From assembly GCF_024808255.1 (NCBI RefSeq), contig NZ_JANTYS010000002.1:62001-126000 (forward strand): a stretch of DNA of 64,000 nt, in the 5' to 3' direction. The translations under genes and the position numbers were made by a program. Positions 14,679-23,788 of the stretch are shown here, one piece after another. The notes beneath the pieces were generated by a model that was not told the DNA's origin, made no database searches, and worked only from the letters and a program-made list of their open reading frames with translations. Positions within the stretch are counted from its first letter, which is position 1. Each line of letters begins with the position of its first letter. Source of the DNA: Mucilaginibacter dorajii. GTDB lineage: Bacteria; Bacteroidota; Bacteroidia; Sphingobacteriales; Sphingobacteriaceae.

Positions 14679-17150
14679 TTAAAAAATCTTCGCTCCGTTA
14701 CGGAGCTCAGCCGCAAGTACGGCGATCCCTTTACGGATATCGCCGTACTTTGCGGCGTATTCCTGTACTTTCATCTTCTCCTTTTCTTCGGTTGAATAGC
14801 AGAGGTATTCTTCCAAACTTACCTCTGTACGGTACACCTTGCTCTGCTGGCCGCCGAGTGAAATAAAAACCTCCTTGTACTTTTTAGTGGGGTCGTTAGC
14901 CTTGTTCATGGACAGGATCTGCGCCTTTTCTTTATCGGTCAAACCCATCAATGCCTGTACCTCATCAAACTTGTTCTGATACTTGCTCTGGTCAAGCAAT
15001 ATCTTGCAGTCGGAGTTATTGATAATGGCCTGTTTGACAATAGGCGAGGAAATGATGTCCTCGATCTCCTGCGTAACCACTACGGCCTCACCAAAGAACT
15101 TACGCACGGTCTTGAACAAATACTTAATGTATTCCGCAGTACCCTCGCGAGAGATGGCTTTCCACACTTCTTCCAATAGGATCATCTTACGCACCCCCTT
15201 CAGCTTGCGCATTTTCGAGATAAATACCTCCATGATGATGATGGTCACGATGGGTAGTAAAATGGCATGCTCCTTAATTTCGTCCAGTTCGAACACAATA
15301 AAGCGCTCATTAAGCAGGTCAAGGTTACTGGTCGCATTCAACAGGTAATCAAACTCGCCGCCCTTATAGTACGGGTTCAACACGTACAGGAAATTATCTA
15401 CATCAAAATTCCGTTCCTGTACCTTGCCATCTTCCAGCACTTGCAAGTATTCCTCCATCAGGAAATCATAAAAGGAATTAAAACAGGGGAACACATCAGA
15501 GTGCAACACCAGATATTCATAATACAATGTCAGCGCATTGGAAATGGCCACATACTCGGAACGGGTATAACTCTCATCATCTTTCTTCCAGAGCGTCATC
15601 AGTAAAGTTTTAATGCTTTCCTTTTTCTCGGTGTCTAACGTATCACCCTCAGCGATATAAAAGGGATTAAAACGAATGGGTGACTTTTCCGAATACGTAA
15701 AATAATAGCCGCTAACCAAGTCGCAAAGCCCCTTATAACTATGGCCCACATCTACCAATACCACGTGCGCACCCTGCTCATAGTATGACCTAACCATGTG
15801 ATTGGTGAAGAAACTCTTACCTGAACCGCTCGGCCCGATGATAAACTTATTGCGGTTGGTCGTCCAGCCCCGCAGGATCGGTTCATCTGAAATATCCACG
15901 TGCAAAGGATAACCAGAAGTGCGGTCGCCCAGGCGGATGCCGAAAGGCGACAATGACGAGCGGTAGCTCGTTTCCATATTGAAGAAACAAACCGCCTGTT
16001 CCGCAAAAGTGTCGAAGGTGTCGTTCATGGGGAAATCAGCCGCATTACCCGGCATCCCGGCGAACCAGATCTGTGCCGCGCCATCGGTTTCCTGCTTACA
16101 AACCGCATCCATCGAAGCCATAGCAGACCCCACTTTATTCCTCAATTCTGCCAGTTCGGAAACCTCATCCGCCCAGGCCAGCACATTAAAATGTGCCTTA
16201 ACCGGCAACCGCTGCTGCCCAATGGCTTCGTTCAGAAAATCATTGCAGGCATCCCGCGAGATCGCATTTTCCCTGGAATAAGCCGACAGCGATTGCAAAC
16301 GTAGCTTTTTCGCTTCCAGCGCCTTAATCGTTTTGTGGGCATCGCCAATAAACAGGTACTGGCTGTAAATGTGGTTACAGTCTAAAAACTGGCCGAGCGG
16401 CGAAGCAAAACCAATGCTGTATTTACTGCGGTCGGTAGAATACTTATCGTAATTGATGCGGCTACCGCAAAAGGCAGGCAGATCGGCTGCATCCGATAAA
16501 GTATATAACTCACAATGCTGGTCACCAATCCGCAGACCCTCGCGCAAATGAATATCCCTGATTACCGGCTGCTGGTTAGAGCGTAACAGGAACAGGTATT
16601 TTTCTATGATACCCGCCGTGTTAGCCGTGCCGCATAATTCAGGTTCAGCCATCCGGCGCAGGCTCATAAAACCACTGTCCGATACGATCCGCTCAAACTG
16701 CCCGCAGGCCGACACAAAATCTTTGTAGCGTTTTTCATCTTTCACCTCAACAGGTGTGATAGACTTGCGCAGGATATTTGCATAGGCCGAGGATGATAGC
16801 TTACGACCCAACGGCTTTAAAGTGATGAACAGGAAACATTCGTGGTCTAAATACGGCCTTTCATTAAAGAAGCGTTCCGAGGCCAGCGACAATACACCAT
16901 CACCGGCCCTCACAAAATCTGCCTTGACTTTACCTTTGGTATACCAATCCGCTTTGTGCAATACCGTATCTGGCAACAATACCCTCACCGCTTTCACCAT
17001 CGCTAAATGCTGCGCCTCAAAATTCTGCTGTGACAGCGTACCTGTTTCCGCATGTTCCACCCGCCAGGCAAACGTGATGTCCCCTGACATGGAGATCATT
17101 GCATCCCTTTCCACTTTCCAGACCGGGAGTATTTTTTCGATCTCTATCAT
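14679..17150 (-). CDS. traG: TraG conjugation ATPase (VirB4-like)
   Basis: An 823-aa protein, the usual length for Bacteroidota TraG. Walker A GPSGSGKS is at 439-446, then VVLVDVGHSYKGLC, and a Walker B-like MILLEEVWKAI near 655 followed by an arginine-rich motif. It powers assembly of the type IV secretion channel from the cytoplasmic side. Its ATG overlaps the traF stop by 4 nt. It should not be confused with the VirD4-type coupling protein at 43.6 kb. Confidence 0.93.
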   Translation of the reverse strand: MIEIEKILPVWKVERDAMISMSGDITFAWRVEHAETGTLSQQNFEAQHLAMVKAVRVLLPDTVLHKADWYTKGKVKADFVRAGDGVLSLASERFFNERPYLDHECFLFITLKPLGRKLSSSAYANILRKSITPVEVKDEKRYKDFVSACGQFERIVSDSGFMSLRRMAEPELCGTANTAGIIEKYLFLLRSNQQPVIRDIHLREGLRIGDQHCELYTLSDAADLPAFCGSRINYDKYSTDRSKYSIGFASPLGQFLDCNHIYSQYLFIGDAHKTIKALEAKKLRLQSLSAYSRENAISRDACNDFLNEAIGQQRLPVKAHFNVLAWADEVSELAELRNKVGSAMASMDAVCKQETDGAAQIWFAGMPGNAADFPMNDTFDTFAEQAVCFFNMETSYRSSLSPFGIRLGDRTSGYPLHVDISDEPILRGWTTNRNKFIIGPSGSGKSFFTNHMVRSYYEQGAHVVLVDVGHSYKGLCDLVSGYYFTYSEKSPIRFNPFYIAEGDTLDTEKKESIKTLLMTLWKKDDESYTRSEYVAISNALTLYYEYLVLHSDVFPCFNSFYDFLMEEYLQVLEDGKVQERNFDVDNFLYVLNPYYKGGEFDYLLNATSNLDLLNERFIVFELDEIKEHAILLPIVTIIIMEVFISKMRKLKGVRKMILLEEVWKAISREGTAEYIKYLFKTVRKFFGEAVVVTQEIEDIISSPIVKQAIINNSDCKILLDQSKYQNKFDEVQALMGLTDKEKAQILSMNKANDPTKKYKEVFISLGGQQSKVYRTEVSLEEYLCYSTEEKEKMKVQEYAAKYGDIRKGIAVLAAELRNGAKIF

Positions 17151-17482
17151 GCGCCCGCCTTTCCCGACGAACGCAACGTCGTAAATACCCGCCTGGAACT
17201 GAACCGTACGTAACTTGGTAATCCCCGCTTAGCCATATACTTTTGCAGGCCATGAACCCCAAAGCGTTTAGAAAGACGGTTGACTGAAAAGAACAAACCG
17301 CCGCCCAGCGCAAATACCAGCGGCACAATGACCATCAGGCCAGTACCAAGCAGGTAAAGGATAATAAAAGTCAGTAACAATACGACCAGCCCAACCGCCA
17401 GGTAGGCGATATACTGGCCGTACAGGCCCCGGAACTCTATGGGTTTATTAATCCCTTTATTAATTTGATATACTGTACTCAT
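17147..17482 (-). CDS. traF: TraF (DUF4133 family)
   Basis: A 111-aa protein starting MSTVYQINKGINKPIEF. The longer frame upstream lacks family similarity and runs through the intergenic region. A two-segment hydrophobic region (YIAYLAVGLVVLLLTFII; GTGLMVIVPLVFALGGG) precedes a basic tail. TraF is the small inner-membrane partner of TraE and TraG. A 4-nt ATGA overlap with traG shows co-translation. Confidence 0.88.
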   Translation of the reverse strand: MSTVYQINKGINKPIEFRGLYGQYIAYLAVGLVVLLLTFIILYLLGTGLMVIVPLVFALGGGLFFSVNRLSKRFGVHGLQKYMAKRGLPSYVRFSSRRVFTTLRSSGKAGA

Positions 17483-17583
17483 TATATAAATTTTTAAGAT
17501 CATCGGCAGGCGAAGCCGCCGTGCCATTCTTAGCCAGGCTTTGCGACCCGCCCGCCGTGATCTGTGAATCAATACCCTACTTT

Positions 17584-17955
17584 TTATATGCCAAAGAAGG
17601 ATTTTAGTACCGTGGCCACCACCACCAAAAAGATACAGGAACCAAACCAGGCCGCCGCCACTTTATTGGTGTCCGGCTCGCCGGCATTCCATTTGTTAAA
17701 CACTTTCACCGCCCCAATCAGGCCCACAACTGCACCGATGGCATACATCAGGTTACAGCCTGAATCGAAATACCCCTTGACCTTATTGGTCGCTTCATTT
17801 ATCCCCGCCGCGCCATCCTGGCAATAAGCAGTCACACTGCAAAGCATCTGGTAAACGCAAAGCGTTACCGTCAGCAGCCAGCCTTTGGCCAGCAATCGCT
17901 TTTTACCACTGTGTGCACTTACGGGATTGACTTGAACCCTTAATTTTTTCTTCAT
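17584..17955 (-). CDS. traE: TraE (DUF4134 family)
   Basis: A 123-aa protein; MKKKLRVQVN is chosen as start because a signal-like segment (GWLLTVTLCVYQMLCSVTAYCQ) follows. Two further hydrophobic segments, LMYAIGAVVGLIGAVKVF and AAWFGSCIFLVVVATVL, surround NKWNAGEPDTNKVAAAW, a hallmark of the family. It is a VirB2/VirB3-like pilin or membrane part of the transfer channel. Confidence 0.88.
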   Translation of the reverse strand: MKKKLRVQVNPVSAHSGKKRLLAKGWLLTVTLCVYQMLCSVTAYCQDGAAGINEATNKVKGYFDSGCNLMYAIGAVVGLIGAVKVFNKWNAGEPDTNKVAAAWFGSCIFLVVVATVLKSFFGI

Positions 17956-18059
17956 GCTGTCTTTGTTTAGTTTTCCAAATCGACAGTACCTTGATGTACC
18001 GCCTGTTTTTTCCGGAATGGAAACCAAACCCGACCCGCTATTAAAAAAGACTAAAAGAA

Positions 18060-18563
18060 CTATACCCAAAGGCTGTCCAGTTCCTCTTCAGAAAGAAAGA
18101 ACGGCACATGCTCACGGATAAAGGCATTAATAGCTGATAGTGCCGGACTGGAAGCAACCGCCGGGTATTTGCCTTTCACCAGCGCGAACAGGGACAGGAA
18201 ATACTCCTTGCCGCCGTCTTCTTTTTCCAGGATGCTGCAAATAGATTTTACTTCCTCCTGTACATCTGCTACCAGTCCAAGCTGCTCAGTCTTATCCACG
18301 AAAGAAAAATCCTCCGCCGATACCAGTGCTACGCCGTCATCCAAAGCAGACTTGCCCATCAGGTCATCCGTAGATGAATTTTCAACAAATTCGTCCACCT
18401 CATTTTGCCAGCCATGTGGTAAAGGTTCCGCATCGGCCTTACTGCCCGACAACAGGCCGAATACTTCTTTACGGTAAAAAAGCAGCCCGATAACCAGGAA
18501 CCAAAACAGGCTGAACACGCTTGCGGCCAGTAAAAAGTCCGGCCATGAAAATGATTTTAACAT
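18060..18563 (-). CDS. Membrane-anchored hypothetical protein, first gene of the tra operon
   Basis: A 167-aa protein with one N-terminal membrane segment (FLLAASVFSLFWFLVIGLLFY) and an acidic cytoplasmic domain (many Asp/Glu at 45-130). It is the promoter-proximal gene of the leftward tra operon, 104 nt before traE, and follows the palindromic operator at 18,643. No family recognised; similar short proteins open related tra operons. Confidence 0.6.
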   Translation of the reverse strand: MLKSFSWPDFLLAASVFSLFWFLVIGLLFYRKEVFGLLSGSKADAEPLPHGWQNEVDEFVENSSTDDLMGKSALDDGVALVSAEDFSFVDKTEQLGLVADVQEEVKSICSILEKEDGGKEYFLSLFALVKGKYPAVASSPALSAINAFIREHVPFFLSEEELDSLWV

Positions 18564-18642
18564 AAGATTGTAGTTTATTATTCCGGAGGCTCCATTGCCA
18601 CCGGATCACAAAATCAAAGGTCAGGATGCTGGAAACGGGCTT

Positions 18643-18657
18643 ATCAGTAGTACTGAT
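18643..18657. promoter_or_regulatory. Palindromic operator candidate, tra copy
   Basis: ATCAGTAGTACTGAT is a perfect 7+1+7 palindrome in the 119-bp gap before the first tra gene. Identical 15-mers occur at 47,783 and 47,824 next to the mob genes and recombinase. Confidence 0.65.
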
Positions 18658-18682
18658 GAATAAATTTAAATCGCCCCTGGAA

Positions 18683-19600
18683 CTAATTTAAACGGCCTTT
18701 TCCCAACAGTTCATCCGGGTCAAAGGCATCGTCTTCGTCTAAATAGGCGATAAATGCCGCCTGTAAAAAATCAAAGAAATGCGTACGGCTAATCCTTTTG
18801 CGCCGCTTGATCTCGGCCAACTTATTGGCCGGGTTAACGATCTTCAGCCCGAAGCTATCATTGAGCCAACGAAAGATATCAGTCAGGGTCGCATTACCGC
18901 CATTAAGCTGTTTGGAAAGATAAATGCCGTAGCCAAGTTCAACCACATTGATCAGCTCACCCGTCCACTCAAACCGCTGCCTACCCAAACTAGCACCTGT
19001 ACCGCCTGAAATGCCCATCTCAACATTGCCTGAAACACCAGCAGGGCGGTCTAATGCCAGCAATTCATTTAAGATATATTCCTGCAACGCTTCGTATGCA
19101 ATGAATTTGGAAAACAGGTAATCCCCATTGGTGGAATATTCAGGGTCTAGTTCAGGCACATCGTGCAACAATGGGGAAGCCATCACTGCACCTGGCACAA
19201 AAAGCACTTCGTCCATCGCGGTAAAGCCCGAACGGTAGTACTCATAATAAAAGGCATATTGTTTAAAATAACGAAGGATGTATTCCAGTTCTTCGAGATA
19301 GAACCTGCGGATCATTTCCGGCGGGCCTGCCGGTTTCTGGCTGAGTAGGGTAAACAAAGCCACCTGGTAAATTTTGAGGGCGTAATACTCCGGCTTCTCA
19401 AACTTGTAAAAATAGATTTGCTCCAGCTTATCCTTAAAAGGATTGGCCAGAACCAAAGTCCTGACATCCTTCAAATAATCCCTGATTAGGGCAATTGCCT
19501 CGTTGAACTTTTCCACCAAACCCAGGTCATCGTTTCCTGAGATTACTTTCAGCTTGCCCCGCAGTTCACGAAAAGCCACTTTGAAATTGTTTTTACGCAT
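18683..19600 (-). CDS. rteC: RteC-family regulator
   Basis: A 305-aa protein matching RteC in layout: an N-terminal helical half with LRYFKQYAFYYEYYRSGFTAMDE (split here by LEELEYI upstream) and a C-terminal winged-helix half with LTDIFRWLNDSFGLKIVNP and KRRKRISRTHFFDFL. In CTnDOT RteC activates excision genes. It lies directly upstream of the tra operon and its operator-like palindrome, so control of transfer is likely. The family call is fairly sure; targets are inferred. Confidence 0.8.
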   Translation of the reverse strand: MRKNNFKVAFRELRGKLKVISGNDDLGLVEKFNEAIALIRDYLKDVRTLVLANPFKDKLEQIYFYKFEKPEYYALKIYQVALFTLLSQKPAGPPEMIRRFYLEELEYILRYFKQYAFYYEYYRSGFTAMDEVLFVPGAVMASPLLHDVPELDPEYSTNGDYLFSKFIAYEALQEYILNELLALDRPAGVSGNVEMGISGGTGASLGRQRFEWTGELINVVELGYGIYLSKQLNGGNATLTDIFRWLNDSFGLKIVNPANKLAEIKRRKRISRTHFFDFLQAAFIAYLDEDDAFDPDELLGKGRLN

Positions 19601-19823
19601 ATATGATGATTTAAATAAACCCGCTGACGCCCGGAGGCTACCATTAGAAAATCAGCAGAATGAGTATCATTTGACCATAGGCATTATTTGTATTGGTTAT
19701 TGCCAAATGTGCGCCCAAAACCCATAAAAAAACAATAGTGAAAGTTCACGATTTTAGGCGGATATGCCTCAAAACAGTATAGAAAGCGGACAATTCAGGA
19801 ATTATCCCCATAAAAAAACCGGA

Positions 19824-20537
19824 TTATTTTACCGAATTCTGGTAAAGTTTATGGAGCAGGGTAACCCTGCTGTTGACGCCCGATTTTTTATAGATCTTTT
19901 GCGCATGGGAATCGACCGTTGAATTAGATATATGCAGCGTTTCCGCAATCTCAGTATAGGTCATTCCTTTGGCAAGCAACAGGCAAACATCGATCTCTCT
20001 TGCCGTAAATTGGAAGAGATGGCAGTTCTCCAGGAAAACCGCCGCCATCGCTTCAGTAATCTCCAGCATTTGAAAGGGAATGTCCGGTGTTTCCGCTGGC
20101 GGTTCCTCCTCCTTATTATTAGAGACATCCCTAACTTTCTTAGTTAAAAGGTAAACGACCAAAAATAAAACTGCCACGTTTATAGAGATATGTACCCAGA
20201 GCGCCAAAAGGTTTCCCGAAATACAATTGTAAATAATGGCCAGTAAACATAACATCGTAGCACGCCAGTGCCTGCCTTCGCCGGGATGGAAATAAACACG
20301 GACAAACTGGAAACAGAAAAGGGAAATATCAAGCAGGATAAATATCCAGGAAATTAAAGGTAATTGAATTTTGATCGTACGCATAAACAGGGTATAGGTA
20401 ATAAATGATTTAAAAACACCGCTTACCAATTCTGCAAGGTGACAAAACACAATAAATTTGGTGGGGAAACAATTCCATGCGCCTTTTAATCCTGCCGGGA
20501 AGCAGCCTGATATCGCTGAGATGGCGCGGGCTGCCAT
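19824..20537 (-). CDS. Membrane-linked LuxR-type response regulator
   Basis: A 237-aa protein with four or five hydrophobic segments in the first 140 residues (LISWIFILLDISLFCFQFV; ISINVAVLFLVVYLL) and a C-terminal LuxR-type HTH: FTAREIDVCLLLAKGMTYTEIAETLHISNSTVDSHAQKI in two linked pieces. It is probably a membrane sensor fused directly to a DNA-binding domain. The start is uncertain; a later in-frame ATG at MRTIKIQLPL would keep all hydrophobic segments. It lies among ICE regulators. Confidence 0.75.
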   Translation of the reverse strand: MAARAISAISGCFPAGLKGAWNCFPTKFIVFCHLAELVSGVFKSFITYTLFMRTIKIQLPLISWIFILLDISLFCFQFVRVYFHPGEGRHWRATMLCLLAIIYNCISGNLLALWVHISINVAVLFLVVYLLTKKVRDVSNNKEEEPPAETPDIPFQMLEITEAMAAVFLENCHLFQFTAREIDVCLLLAKGMTYTEIAETLHISNSTVDSHAQKIYKKSGVNSRVTLLHKLYQNSVK

Positions 20538-20970
20538 GGACTATTCGTTTAGCAGAGAGGTAAGGCCATTACCTAAATACAGAAAATAGAACAAGCAAAC
20601 CCGCGCGACCGCAGGCGTTGCATTTGTTCCCTTCTGTATCTATTCATTTGAAAATGGCCTTTTTCTCTGACTGTTGGGGAGCGTATGAAACGCAAAAATA
20701 TCTATATGTTAAAAAAGCTATGTCTGTTTTGTAGGATCTAATTTTGTTACTGGTCGTAAATATAAATAATTGTAACCTCTTATCCGGCAACATTCCGGAC
20801 GGAAGTTAGCTAACCTGTTATCAAACAGGCTTAAAATAAACTCAAATATTATTTTCATAGGATTGATTAATAAGATTCGAAACTGCAAAAAATACCATTC
20901 AGGATTTGCTAAAAAAGTGAGTTTAAAGAAGTGATAGAAAATGAACAAGTGATAAACAAGCACCACCTAA
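20538..20970. other. AT-rich intergenic region, regulator promoters
   Basis: This 433-bp stretch between two leftward regulators shows no convincing gene. An 82-codon frame on the minus strand is hydrophobic only because of the T-rich sequence. It should hold the promoter of the LuxR-type gene. Confidence 0.5.
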
Positions 20971-21579
20971 TCACAGTTTACCCTCCTTAAATAACTTCTG
21001 CCGTACATTTCGCAGGGTACTTTCGCTGATCAGCAAATAGGTACACAACTCCTTATCTGCCATCATGCCCGGATTATCCAGAAATTCCCGGTGATTTACA
21101 TAAAAAGTATAAACCACCGTTTCCGCATCCCGCTTTAATAATTTCAACCGCTCTAATTCCTTATCTGAAATATCCGCCATTACCAACCTGGCCAATTCTT
21201 CCGCATCTGGAAATTTCTCATAGACTTCCTTCATGGACACATAACTCACACGCATCACATAAGCGCCCGGCAGGCAAACCCATTCATAAGCCGAAGGCTC
21301 CTGGGCCGTAAAACTTTTACCCGCAATGATCGAATCCTTGCCGATAATACTGATCACCTGTTTGTCGTCAAATTCATCAAAACCCAAACAGGCTACATAA
21401 CCATCCGACACATAAAACGCTTCCCGTACCGTATCGCCTTGATGATACATCGAATAGCGATCAGGGTAATACTTACCTGTCATTTCCTTAAGCAAAAATT
21501 CCATCAATGCCACAGGCTGTTCCTTGTATCTGCACAAAATTTTAAATAGTCGTTTAATGATCTCTTCATGGTTTCTCAT
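20971..21579 (-). CDS. Crp/Fnr-family regulator-like protein
   Basis: A 202-aa protein. Residues 35-120 form a cyclic-nucleotide-binding-like beta barrel (YHQGDTVREAFYVSDGYVACL; EYAWVCL-like segment) and residues 160-202 a degenerate HTH (ADKELCTYLLISESTLRNVRQKL). The phosphate-binding cassette is not conserved, so cAMP binding is doubtful. Many Bacteroidota ICEs carry such proteins next to rteC. Target genes unknown. Confidence 0.75.
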   Translation of the reverse strand: MRNHEEIIKRLFKILCRYKEQPVALMEFLLKEMTGKYYPDRYSMYHQGDTVREAFYVSDGYVACLGFDEFDDKQVISIIGKDSIIAGKSFTAQEPSAYEWVCLPGAYVMRVSYVSMKEVYEKFPDAEELARLVMADISDKELERLKLLKRDAETVVYTFYVNHREFLDNPGMMADKELCTYLLISESTLRNVRQKLFKEGKL

Positions 21580-21658
21580 AGATTAGATTTTTAGAAAATA
21601 AGTAGATAGATATAAAAATATTAGCATAAGATTTTCACATAGGCATTAAATTTTAATT

Positions 21659-21694
21659 AAAAAGCGTACCCGGCGGTCATGCGCCGGGATACGC
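21659..21694 (-). terminator. Terminator displaced by the group II intron
   Basis: Read leftward: stem GCGTATCCCGGC / GCCGGGTACGC with a short loop, followed by TTTTT at 21659-21663. It lies 36 bp past the intron 3' end and probably ended the GNAT/dehydrogenase/28-aa operon before the intron inserted. Confidence 0.72.
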
Positions 21695-21788
21695 CACATT
21701 TAATTAACTAAAAACTAACTATTGTATTAGTAGGGTCGAGTACTGGCGCACGAATGTTGTACATTCTGTTTCCAGTACCCGCCACATC

Positions 21789-21821
21789 GAACGTAGCGTG
21801 CGGATTTCCCGCACTACGCTC
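21789..21821 (-). ncRNA. Group II intron domain V
   Basis: Read leftward: GAGCGTAGTGCGG, GAAA-type tetraloop, CCGCACGCTACGTTC. This is the catalytic hairpin with the AGC-type triad equivalent near its base and the two-base bulge expected of domain V. Confidence 0.9.
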
Positions 21822-21856
21822 TCTTAAAAGTTTCATATCAAGGTTTATGCGACTTA

Positions 21857-23149
21857 TCATATCGGTTCAACTTTCCATCTCGCCAGTGTATAATCATTGT
21901 AAATGTTATATACTTTAAACAAGCGGGACATACTCCATTTCTGCCGACCGAAGCCTCCTTTTCCTTTGGATCTTCGGATGTGCCTGATGACTTTCCTGCT
22001 AATCCAAGACTTGATATACCTAAATGCCGCATGTGAATGCCCATATTTAAAGTATTGTATCCAGCCCCGGATTGTCGGGTTCATTAGTTGCACCACCCTT
22101 TGTAAAGGCTGCGATCTGTAGCGTCTGAATATCTCTTTTAAAGCGTTCAGAAGTTTTGTACGGGCTCCTTCTTTGGGTATCAGGTTTGGCCGCATTTTAC
22201 CGCTTTGGGTTTTGACCATCCTGATATTAAACCCCATAAAGTTGAAACTCTCGTCCTTGTATAGGTTGATGTACCTCGTCTTTTCTTCATTGATCTCGAC
22301 TTTTACTTTGTTGAGTTCTTCACGAAGCCGTCGGTTTACACCATCCCATATCCAGTTACAGCTACTATTTGAGCTTACTAAAATCACCATGTCATCAGCG
22401 AAGCGGGCATATTCTATTTGATTGTACACACCATTGCGGGTTGTTTCCTTTGCCTTTTCCAGCATCTTGTCTACCTCGTTCAGGTAAATGTTGCTAAGTA
22501 GAGGTGAGATTACTCCCCCTTGGGGTACGCCAATTTTACCGCCAGCCTTAAGCATAAGTTTTAGCAGCTTCATGATTTTGTCATCGTCCACCCGTTCGGC
22601 TACCTTGTTCAGCAGAATGTCATGTCTGATGGTATCAAAGTAAGCTTTTAGGTCGAGGTCGATAACTCTTCGCAACCCTTTTACGGCCGCCTTTTCAACC
22701 CTTCTGACAGCAGTATGTGCTGTCCTTTTGGGACGGTAGCCGTAAGAGCCATCTTGAAAATCCGCTTCAAATATGGGTTCTATCACTAACTTTAGGGCTG
22801 CCTGTACTACACGATCACGGATAGTCGGAATACCTAATGTGCGGGTTTTCCCGTTATCTTTCAGTATTTCCTTTATTCGGTTCCGTGCAGGCAGGTAGCT
22901 GCCTGACATTAATGATTGCTGTATATCCAGTAAGAACACTTCTGCACCTGTTTCTTCAATCTGCTCAAAGGTAACGCCATCGATTCCTGGCGCACCATCC
23001 TTGGCTTTAGCCAGTCGGTAAGCTTCTTGTAGTGTTTCCATTTTCGTTACGTGAACATACATCCCCCAGAAGCGGTGGGCTTTTTCAGCCTTCGCCTTGA
23101 TGTATATTCTCCTTCTCAGTTCCTGCATTTTTGTTGACGTTTTTATCAT
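21857..23149 (-). CDS. ltrA: Group II intron reverse transcriptase/maturase
   Basis: A 430-aa intron-encoded protein. RT motifs: GIPTIRDRVVQAALK (about 105-120), GSYGYRPKRTAHTAV, VIDLDLKAYFDTI, GVPQGGVISPLLSNIYLNE, and the active site YARFADDMV. The maturase (X) domain includes FNFMGF and GWIQYFKYGHS. The protein ends about residue 430 with no HNH endonuclease domain, so mobility would rely on nicked or replicating target DNA. It helps splicing and reverse splicing of its own intron. Confidence 0.94.
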   Translation of the reverse strand: MIKTSTKMQELRRRIYIKAKAEKAHRFWGMYVHVTKMETLQEAYRLAKAKDGAPGIDGVTFEQIEETGAEVFLLDIQQSLMSGSYLPARNRIKEILKDNGKTRTLGIPTIRDRVVQAALKLVIEPIFEADFQDGSYGYRPKRTAHTAVRRVEKAAVKGLRRVIDLDLKAYFDTIRHDILLNKVAERVDDDKIMKLLKLMLKAGGKIGVPQGGVISPLLSNIYLNEVDKMLEKAKETTRNGVYNQIEYARFADDMVILVSSNSSCNWIWDGVNRRLREELNKVKVEINEEKTRYINLYKDESFNFMGFNIRMVKTQSGKMRPNLIPKEGARTKLLNALKEIFRRYRSQPLQRVVQLMNPTIRGWIQYFKYGHSHAAFRYIKSWISRKVIRHIRRSKGKGGFGRQKWSMSRLFKVYNIYNDYTLARWKVEPI

Positions 23150-23701
23150 TGTCGTCTTGCCTCACTTTGTTAAAGAATTTACTTTTAATATGGTCCCTTC
23201 GCTCCATTCCCATTACGGAACTTCATTGCTACTATGAACCACTCCGACTCCCTGTCATCTTCCGGCGCATTTCCCTGCGTTAGGTTATAGCGCCTTCCTT
23301 GCTCCGGCAATTTCTTACCGGGATAACGAGGGTCTCTCCAGTTACCCATCCATCAGTTTGTTCCATGCCATCGCTATCACCCCGCCAGTGCCTGATACCG
23401 TATCAGTCCATTTCGGTATCAGATGTTGTCTTCGCTCAGTCAGTAGAAGCTCGACCACTGGTGTACCTTATTTTCGAGGCTACTTTGCGTTCACTTTCAG
23501 TTATGGCCTGGTAACTCGCTTGCCCTGCTTACCAGAGCGTTTTCATCGGGCTTCAACGGCTTCATTTCTTCCGCCGTTGCCGATAATGCTTCGATGCTTT
23601 GACTATTGCATCGGTAGGATTTACACCTACTTGATGGATGCGCATTTGCTGGACGCACACTGACTTTATAAAGAACGAATGTCCGGCAAATGCTGACCCT
23701 G

Positions 23702-23788
23702 TTAGTCCTGGTCATCATCTTTGGATATTTTGTAAGCGATAAAAATGGCAAAGGCTACAATCAGCAGCATTCCGATTTTAAAGCTCAT
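23702..23788 (-). CDS. 28-aa single-span membrane peptide
   Basis: The peptide reads MSFKIGMLLIVAFAIFIAYK then ISKDDDQD: one hydrophobic helix with an acidic tail. Its ATG overlaps the stop of the upstream dehydrogenase gene as ATGA, indicating coupled translation. The intron begins 44 bp after its stop. The function is unknown; similar short proteins often modulate a membrane partner. Confidence 0.6.
   Translation of the reverse strand: MSFKIGMLLIVAFAIFIAYKISKDDDQD

Larger units (their letters stand above)
21730..23658 (-). mobile_element. Complete group II intron
   Basis: The 5' end reads GTGCG (23654-23658, minus), the standard intron start. Domain V lies at 21789-21821. The domain VI stem GTACTGG/CCAGTAC follows, and the intron ends in CCCTAC at 21730, an AY end. 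Total about 1.93 kb with a 430-codon RT/maturase in domain IV. All landmarks are present, so it may still splice and move. It sits in a non-coding site between a small operon and its terminator. The exact 3' base is uncertain by one or two nt. Confidence 0.88.

Noticed and set aside
20718-20966. 82-codon hydrophobic frame on the minus strand
   Set aside because: Composition reflects T-rich intergenic DNA; no family, no coupling to a neighbour.
23497-23751. Minus-strand frame across the intron 5' end
   Set aside because: Runs from the exon into intron domain I; explained by the intron.
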